In this document: in pieces, positions 41,747 through 41,841 of the stretch
Numbering within the stretch: the first letter of the stretch is position 1
Layout of the letters: the number at the start of each line of letters is the position of its first letter
Assembly (NCBI GenBank): GCA_964539095.1
Contig: CAZIFL010000027.1
Span: 1 to 41,841, forward strand
DNA length: 41,841 bases
Origin: DAIPKP01 sp964539095
GTDB lineage: Bacteria; Synergistota; Synergistia; Synergistales; Aminiphilaceae
Direction: 5' to 3'
The notes under the pieces: generated by a model
Seen by the model: only the letters and a program-made list of their open reading frames with translations
The model's database searches: none
What the model was told of the DNA's origin: nothing
Translations under genes and position numbers: made by a program

Positions 41747-41841
41747 TAGTGGGCTGTTCCGCATTATATTGTGCCTTAAAGTCGGTGCCTCCGCTTGTGT
41801 GTTCCCTCTGCTCCCGAGTGGTCGAACCGCTCCCTTGCTTT
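41747..41841. repeat. Palindromic repeat element, copy D (cut by the window end)
   Basis: The copy starts with TA in CTAGTGGGCTGTTCC, as copy A does, and continues GCATTATATTGTGCC and CCGCTTGTGTGTTCCC. It then shows the inner GAGTGGTCGAACCGCTCCC block. Orientation is as copy A. Only the first 95 bases are in the window. Confidence 0.85.

Noticed and set aside
1..41841. CRISPR arrays, tRNA or rRNA genes, complete insertion sequences, prophage
   Set aside because: No regularly spaced direct repeats, no cloverleaf or rRNA signatures and no transposase or phage genes were seen on either strand.

Overview
The window is about 42 kb of a moderately GC-rich (mid-50s percent by eye) bacterial chromosome containing the replication-initiation region. 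The gene families suggest an anaerobic member of the Synergistota. The best single clue is the 588-residue secreted protein at 609-2375, which ends in a Gly-Gly-Cys / hydrophobic helix / Arg-Arg tail of the Synerg-CTERM sorting type described from that phylum. A TRAP transporter, a class II superoxide reductase, a YedE/TusA sulfur-selenium pair, an iron alcohol dehydrogenase and frequent TTG/GTG starts agree with an amino-acid or organic-acid fermenting anaerobe. Genus cannot be assigned from the sequence alone.

Layout. 1-4.5 kb (minus strand): a truncated metallo-beta-lactamase-fold gene, then an operon of two Nif11-like RiPP precursor genes followed by the Synerg-CTERM protein, then an iron alcohol dehydrogenase. 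The truncated gene and the Nif11 operon are each preceded by nearly the same MerR-type promoter (-35 TTGACC, 19-bp spacer, dyad between the elements). 4.6-9 kb: repeat copy A, a tusA-yedE operon with a long leader, and a Cache-domain chemoreceptor. 9-20 kb: a stand-alone M41-like HEAGH metalloprotease, repeat copy B, a serine beta-lactamase-family lipoprotein with an EamA exporter, a large MscS channel, an Lrp/AsnC regulator, exonuclease III, a YgjP-type metallopeptidase and an exported FAD oxidoreductase. 20-25.3 kb: repeat copy C, a dense cluster of DnaA boxes far from dnaA, a winged-helix/FCD regulator, and a TRAP transporter operon with a structured leader. 25.4-32.7 kb: cardiolipin synthase, HdeD-like protein, a two-TM potassium channel with an unusual filter, superoxide reductase, homoserine dehydrogenase, a membrane-anchored protein of unknown function and a nitronate monooxygenase-like enzyme. 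32.8-39.4 kb: dciA, mnmG, recF, dnaN and dnaA, all on the minus strand, with a DnaA-box-rich oriC candidate upstream of dnaA. 39.4-41.8 kb: a DHH phosphoesterase and a YibE/F-like membrane protein on the plus strand, then repeat copy D cut by the window end.

Gene direction fits an origin near 39.3 kb: minus-strand genes predominate to its left and plus-strand genes lie to its right. The least expected features are (1) a family of about 293-bp long-palindrome elements, four copies in 42 kb, bounded by TA dinucleotides; (2) the two matched MerR-type promoters placing an orphan Nif11/Synerg-CTERM locus in one regulon with a broken MBL gene; and (3) the second DnaA-box cluster about 18 kb from oriC.
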